Assembly: GCA_021298235.1 (NCBI GenBank)
Contig: JAJTDX010000039.1
Coordinates: forward strand, 1-42,108
From: Cryomorphaceae bacterium
GTDB lineage: Bacteria; Bacteroidota; Bacteroidia; Flavobacteriales; Crocinitomicaceae
DNA length: 42,108 nucleotides
Direction of reading: 5' to 3'
Of the stretch, positions 37,519 to 42,108 are shown one piece after another (the first letter of the stretch is position 1; each line of letters begins with the position of its first letter). A program made the translations under genes and the position numbers. Under the pieces are notes generated by a model. The model did no database searches. It was not told the origin of the DNA and saw only the letters and a list, made by a program, of their open reading frames with translations.

Positions 37519-39838
37519 ATGCGAAATCTATTTCTTCTTCATTTAATTCTTCTTTCCTCAATAGCTTTCTCTCAAGTTTCTAAAGTAACCGGAAAGGTCT
37601 ACAATTCTACCAATAATGAAGCCTTGCCTTTTGTCAAAATATCGGTCATTGGTCAGCAATTTGGGGCTGTTTCTGATGCCGATGGAAACTATTTGATCGA
37701 AGGTCTGCCAGCGGGAGTGTATTCCTTCAAAGCTAGTTCGAGCGGTTATCAAGATTTGATCATCAACGATATTACCGTTACCATTTCCAGGGTAGTAGAC
37801 CTCGATTTCGGGATGGAACCATTTGTGAAAGAGCAGAAAGAAATTGTAGTGAAGGCCTCGCCCTTCGTTCCAAGGTCTGAATCTCCGGTTTCACTTAGAA
37901 CCTTAAATGCAACGGAGATCGAACGACAGCCTGGTGCCGGTCGTGATGTTAGTAAAGTTCTTCAGGCTCTGCCCGGAGTAGCTTCCAGAGCAACATTTCG
38001 CAATGACATCGTTATTCGTGAACGTAAATTTCATCCGAGAGGTAGACTTTTACTCCGGGGCTTTTCCCTCCAATCGTGCAAATGGATTGAGCTCTGTTAT
38101 TTCATTCAAGCAAAAGGATGGAAACTCGGATGGCTTGATTACAAATTTCGCACTCGGATCAAGTGATGCTGCTCTAACATTTGACGGTCCACTTGGTAAA
38201 AAAGCAGATTTTATTTTCTCAGCCAGAAGGTCCTATCTGCAATTTTTGTTCGCTGCATTGCAATTGCCATTTTTGCCAACATACAATGATTTTCAGTATA
38301 AACTTAATCTGAAGTTAAATCAGAAGAACAGAATCACATTCATTGGATTGGGCGCCCTAGATGATTTCAAATTAAACACGAAAGTCAATGATAAGGTTAC
38401 TGACTCGACGACAAAAGAATTTAACGATTATATTCTAAATAACATTCCCACCCAGGATCAATGGAATTATACGTTAGGAATTAACTGGTTGCATTACTCA
38501 AAGCGGAGCTACCAAAATATTGTAGTAAGTCGGAACATGCTCAAAAATATTGCAACTCGTTATGCAGGAAACATCGAGACAGCTGAAAATAGAATTCTCG
38601 ATTATTCATCTTTTGAAGCTGAAAATAAATTCAGGTTCGAACATACGGTAAACTGGAAAGGCTGGAAATTCAATACAGGTTTTGGATACGAATATGCAAG
38701 ATATAACAATAGCACCTTTAATCGGATCAGTATTCAAGGTGTGCCTGTAACCATCGATTACACATCAAATCTTTTTTTAAGCAAAGGTTCTATGTTTGCG
38801 CAGTTATCGAACGGTTCGGCAGATGAACGCTTGAATTTCTCATTTGGATTACGAACAGATTTCAACAATTACTCAAGTTCGATGAGTGATCCAAGGGAGC
38901 AGCTCTCACCGATGTTTTCACTAACGTATAAAATCAACAATCGATTAACTCTTAATGGTAATATGGCACGCTTTCATCAATTGCCTGCCTACACCATTCT
39001 TGGATTCCGTGACAATGCAGGCGAACTTGTCAACAAAAACAATAAGTTGAAATATATCAGTGCAGACCATTTCGTTGTTGGAGCAGCTTATCTGACCGAG
39101 CTTAATTCCCGTTTCTCTGTAGAAACATTCTTCAAAAAATACCACAATTACCCATTCTCAATTAAGGATTCTATTTCATTAGCTAACCTGGGGTCAGACT
39201 TTGGAGTTGTTGGGAATGAATCTGTGACATCTAGCTCTGAAGGAAGGTCTTATGGGGTTGAATTTTTATATCAACAGAAGCTTTGGAAAGGATTTTATGG
39301 AATTGTGGCTTACACGTACGTTCGCTCAGAATTCATAGACAGATATGGTGTTTACATTCCAAGTTCATGGGATAGTAGAAATATCGTTTCTCTTACCGGA
39401 GGTAAGCGATTCAAAAATGGATGGGAGCTCGGAATGCGATGGCTGTTCAATGGCGGTTCGCCCTACACTCCGTACGATGTTGAAACATCGAGTCTTAAAC
39501 CGGTTTGGGATGTTACAGGTCAAGGCTTGTTCGATTACAGTCGTTTGAATACCTTGAGAGAAGGTGCAAACCATCAATTAAATGTTAGGGTGGATAAAAA
39601 GATATTTTTGGACAAATTCTCCATGAATTTCTATCTAGATATTCAAAACCTGTATGGTCATAAAACGCCTGTTGCACCGTACCTTCTTGTGGTGAAAGAT
39701 GCGAATGGAAATCCGCTTACAGATCCGAATGACCCGTCACGTTACCTAACAAAAACAGTGGAAAATACCTCGGGAATTGTTCAGCCTACGATCGGAATCA
39801 TCATCGAGTTTACTGCCAAGAAAAAGTCGGTTAAATAA
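37519..39838 (+). pseudogene. TonB-dependent receptor with carboxypeptidase-regulatory N-terminus, broken by internal deletion and frameshift
   Basis: The first frame (37519-38166) encodes a signal peptide, a carboxypeptidase-like domain (VTGKVYNSTNNEALPFVKI, DADGNYLIEGLPAGVYSF) and the start of the plug (VSKVLQALPGVASRATFRNDIVIR). The second frame resumes at NVNFIREVDFYSGAFPSNRA near 38021 and runs to a full barrel ending GIVQPTIGIIIEF at 39838. At about 38020 the intervening plug sequence, usually about 35 residues around FYLDGIEIPxINHFATQG, is missing and the frame shifts. The implied loss is 3n+2 bases. As written, no complete receptor can be made. Cargo unknown. The stop overlaps the convergent OmpA gene by 8 nt. 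Confidence 0.85.
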
Positions 39839-40694
39839 AAGAGAAGTCGACGCGACGGTTTTTTTGTTTGCCTTCCGGAGTAGAATTGTTGTCTACAGGA
39901 TCTTTTTCGCCTCTAAAGTCGATCTCAATGCGATCCTCACTGAGCCCATGGTCAACAAAAAAGTCTATCAGAGCCTTCGCTCGTCTTTTTGATAACTCCA
40001 CATTGTAAGCATCACTGCCGTCGGAATCAGTATGACCTGTTACCCGTATTCTTAAGTCTGAATGTCCATCAACTACTCTCACCATTCGCACTAAAAAATC
40101 GGTATATTCTGACCTGATCTCGGCTTTGTCATGATCGAAATAGACAGGCTGAAAGGTAAAGTTCTTTCTTTCGAGCTCCAGTTTTTCGGGTGCTGCATAT
40201 CCCTTTTTGAAATTGTAAATAAACGGTTTGAACCATGCATGTGAAATTGCAGAGGTGTCCGATTCTGAAAATGAAGCCGTTGATCGATACAAGATGATTT
40301 TCCCTGTATTTCTTTTGCAATCTGTACTAGTGTAGCGCCCTTCTAGATAACCGGAGCTGTCTGAATAGAAAAGTGTTGCGGAAATTAGGCACCAATTGGT
40401 TTTGGATGAACTTTTTTTACGTTCAATAACACTCTGTTTGAATGTTATCGAGTTTTGATTGGCTGTTCCTTTAAATCGTTTCACTGCGTACTGATCGGTG
40501 TTGTACAATTCATCTCTTGTTTTTCCTTCAATACCTTCACTACTTACTTTAATGTCAGCAAATAAAATACTGGATTGCTCTATGGTAGAACCATCTTTGA
40601 TCATAATTCCTTGCCAGATTCCAATTAAAGAGGACTGACACATCACTGGAAAAAAGAAAATCAAGGAAAAAAATATCTTCGTTAATGAGCGCAT
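39831..40694 (-). CDS. Exported OmpA-family protein
   Basis: The 287-residue protein has a signal peptide (about 1-20, SLIFFFPVMCQ), an N-terminal beta-rich domain of about 125 residues with no family I know (SSLIGIWQGIMIKDG, GYLEGRYTSTDC), a linker, and a C-terminal OmpA domain: YFDHDKAEIRSEYTDFL, RIRVTGHTDSDGSDAYN, ELSKRRAKALIDFFVDHG and KQKNRRVDFSF. The last domain anchors to peptidoglycan. The N-terminal part may be lipocalin-like by its GIWQG start, which is a guess. It is a single gene, divergent from the peroxidase. Confidence 0.87.
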   Translation of the reverse strand: MRSLTKIFFSLIFFFPVMCQSSLIGIWQGIMIKDGSTIEQSSILFADIKVSSEGIEGKTRDELYNTDQYAVKRFKGTANQNSITFKQSVIERKKSSSKTNWCLISATLFYSDSSGYLEGRYTSTDCKRNTGKIILYRSTASFSESDTSAISHAWFKPFIYNFKKGYAAPEKLELERKNFTFQPVYFDHDKAEIRSEYTDFLVRMVRVVDGHSDLRIRVTGHTDSDGSDAYNVELSKRRAKALIDFFVDHGLSEDRIEIDFRGEKDPVDNNSTPEGKQKNRRVDFSFI

Positions 40695-40744
40695 TTGATA
40701 GTATTATTCGGAAAAACGCAAAAAATGTTCCTAAAAAACAATTA

Positions 40745-40773
40745 TTGTAATGAACAAAGGAAGCTTATATTTG
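40745..40773 (+). promoter_or_regulatory. Predicted Bacteroidota promoter of the peroxidase gene
   Basis: TTG (40745-40747), an 18-nt spacer and TATATTTG (40766-40773) match the consensus exactly. Transcription should start near 40780, 16 nt before the GTG start codon. Confidence 0.7.
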
Positions 40774-40795
40774 TCTCAATTCTTAAAGAATCGTC

Positions 40796-41326
40796 GTGAA
40801 AAGTATCTTAAATGTTATTTCTAGCTTGTTTGTTATGACTGCATGTGCTCAAAGTATCCACACCTTTACCGTGAAGGACATCTCGGGGAATGATTTTAAC
40901 TTGTCATCACTTAAAGGGAAAAAGGTGATGGTGGTGAACACAGCCTCGAAATGTGGTCTGACTCCGCAGTATGAGCAATTGGAAGAACTTTATCAAACCT
41001 ACAAGGACAGCAATTTTGTGATTGTAGGTTTTCCGGCAAACAACTTCATGTCTCAGGAACCCGGGACGAATGAGGAAATTGCCGAATTCTGCCAAAAGAA
41101 TTATGGGGTAAGTTTTCCGATGATGAGTAAAATCTCGGTGAAAGGTGATGACATGCATGAGGTGTACAAATTTCTAACTACCAAGACCCTAAATGGATTA
41201 GAAGACAATGAGGTAAAGTGGAATTTTCAGAAGTATCTTTTGAACGAAGAAGGAAAACTCGAAAAAGTTATAGGTCCTCGTACACTGCCTAATGATCCTG
41301 AGATTATCAAGTGGATCACGAAATAA
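40796..41326 (+). CDS. Glutathione-peroxidase-family lipoprotein
   Basis: This 176-residue thiol peroxidase reduces hydroperoxides, probably with thioredoxin-like donors as for most bacterial members. The peroxidatic cysteine is Cys53 in NTASKCGLTPQYEQLEEL. QEPGTNEEI and KWNFQKYLLNEEGKL hold the Gln and the Trp-Asn of the active site. The usual GFPCNQF reads GFPANNF here, so the second cysteine of that motif is absent. The N-terminus ends in a lipobox (LFVMTAC, Cys17), placing it in the envelope. The start is GTG at 40796, well placed behind a consensus promoter. Confidence 0.9.
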   Translation: MKSILNVISSLFVMTACAQSIHTFTVKDISGNDFNLSSLKGKKVMVVNTASKCGLTPQYEQLEELYQTYKDSNFVIVGFPANNFMSQEPGTNEEIAEFCQKNYGVSFPMMSKISVKGDDMHEVYKFLTTKTLNGLEDNEVKWNFQKYLLNEEGKLEKVIGPRTLPNDPEIIKWITK

Positions 41327-41380
41327 CCTTTCGTTAATATATTGTTGATAAGTTAAGGGCTGGATGGGTATCTCAAGGCC

Positions 41381-41409
41381 TTGTAAAACCTGCGCTTTGG
41401 TTAAATTTG
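41381..41409 (+). promoter_or_regulatory. Predicted Bacteroidota promoter of gyrB
   Basis: TTG (41381-41383), an 18-nt spacer and TAAATTTG (41402-41409) match the consensus. The gyrB ATG is 28 nt downstream of the -7 box, giving a leader of about 20 nt. Confidence 0.7.
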
Positions 41410-41436
41410 TGAGTTGAGAAAAAACTCCAAAATACT

Positions 41437-42108
41437 ATGAGCGAAGATTTAGCGAAAGACAATTATTCAGCAGACAATATTCAGGTCCTTGAAGGACTCG
41501 AAGCGGTAAGAAAACGTCCTGCCATGTACATCGGTGATGTGGGTGTCAAAGGACTTCATCACTTGGTTTATGAGGTAGTAGATAATTCCATCGATGAGGC
41601 ACTTGCCGGTCATTGTGACACCATCGGGGTATGGATCAATCAAGACAATTCAATTACAGTTAGGGACAACGGTCGTGGTATTCCTACCGCAATCCACACA
41701 AAAGAAAAGAAATCGGCACTTGAAGTTGTTATGACGGTTTTGCATGCTGGTGGAAAATTCGATAAGGACACCTACAAAGTTTCAGGTGGTCTTCATGGAG
41801 TGGGGGTTTCTTGTGTCAACGCGCTTTCAACACACTTGAAAGCCACTGTTCGTAGAGAAGGTAAAGTGTTCGAGCAGGAGTACAGCATTGGAAAACCTCT
41901 ATATGATGTTCGCGTTGTTGGAGAATCTAACGAAACAGGTACTGAGGTGACGTTCAAGCCGGATGCTTCCATTTTCGAGTTCACTGAATACAACTACGAT
42001 ACGCTCGCCGCCAGAATGAGGGAGCTTGCATTCTTGAATAAAGGAATTACAATTACCTTGACTGATCTTCGTGAAGAGGACGAAAAAGGGAATCCCATTG
42101 TTCATACA
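41437..42108 (+). CDS. gyrB: DNA gyrase subunit B, N-terminal part (3' end outside window)
   Basis: The frame is open from ATG 41437 to the window end, giving 224 codons. It is the GHKL ATPase domain of a type IIA topoisomerase: [30 protein letters not shown] (the Mg-binding Asn), VRDNGRGIP, and the ATP lid [22 protein letters not shown], ending in the transducer-side [15 protein letters not shown]. GyrB rather than ParE is favoured by the N-terminal [20 protein letters not shown] and strong match to Bacteroidota GyrB as remembered. With GyrA it introduces negative supercoils. Confidence 0.95.
   Translation, partial: MSEDLAKDNYSADNIQVLEGLEAVRKRPAMYIGDVGVKGLHHLVYEVVDNSIDEALAGHCDTIGVWINQDNSITVRDNGRGIPTAIHTKEKKSALEVVMTVLHAGGKFDKDTYKVSGGLHGVGVSCVNALSTHLKATVRREGKVFEQEYSIGKPLYDVRVVGESNETGTEVTFKPDASIFEFTEYNYDTLAARMRELAFLNKGITITLTDLREEDEKGNPIVHT

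Overview
The window looks like ordinary chromosome from a Bacteroidota bacterium, most likely Flavobacteriia or a close relative. Signs of this are a type IX secretion (T9SS) C-terminal sorting domain, a PorX-type regulator, SusC/CirA-style TonB-dependent receptors, OmpA proteins with PD40 propellers, Bacteroidota promoter motifs (TTG, 17-19 bases, TAnnTTTG) and genes packed with little spacing. I cannot name a genus. I see no insertion sequence, prophage, integrase or CRISPR array.

Layout. 1-2.4 kb: the end of a TonB-dependent receptor, a cobalamin riboswitch with a terminator, and a BtuG-like secreted beta-propeller carrying a T9SS tail. 2.4-5.6 kb: a TPMT-family methyltransferase and a large unrecognised exported protein (degenerate metallopeptidase-like domain, two membrane helices, alpha/beta-hydrolase-like domain). 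5.7-8.8 kb: phosphoenolpyruvate synthase and an SDR dehydrogenase. 8.8-14.7 kb, minus strand: guaB, two parvulin-type periplasmic isomerases and a MoxR ATPase. 14.8-17.5 kb: a small exported protein, a nitroreductase and an HD phosphohydrolase. 17.5-20.7 kb: porX, tsaE, ald. 20.7-24.9 kb: an unusual GNAT/membrane fusion, an orphan PD-(D/E)XK protein and release factor 3. 24.9-25.1 kb: tRNA-His. 25.1-29.0 kb: DinB, a Gfo/Idh oxidoreductase, a lipoprotein and a polyprenyl-phosphate sugar-1-phosphate transferase. 29.0-36.3 kb, minus strand: a tightly packed run of RidA, a glycosyltransferase, a 2-oxo-acid dehydrogenase E2, a PorE-like OmpA protein, a DnaQ-like exonuclease and a fumarylacetoacetase-like hydrolase. 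36.4-42.1 kb: a glutamine amidotransferase, DUF2147, a broken TonB receptor, an OmpA protein, a glutathione-peroxidase lipoprotein and the start of gyrB.

How the parts fit. The clearest functional unit is at the left edge: vitamin B12 sensing by RNA controls a predicted surface B12-binding propeller that appears to be exported by T9SS rather than displayed as a lipoprotein. PorX, the T9SS regulator, is also in the window, but as written it lacks a segment that should carry two metal ligands.

The most striking pattern is that three otherwise well-conserved genes (porX, the DnaQ-like exonuclease and the TonB receptor at 37.5-39.8 kb) each lack a short conserved block. Two losses are in frame and one causes a frameshift. 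The tRNA-His has two unpaired acceptor-stem positions. Either small deletions have really accumulated, or the sequence has local assembly or consensus errors. Read mapping would decide. Family comparisons here rest on remembered families, not on database searches.
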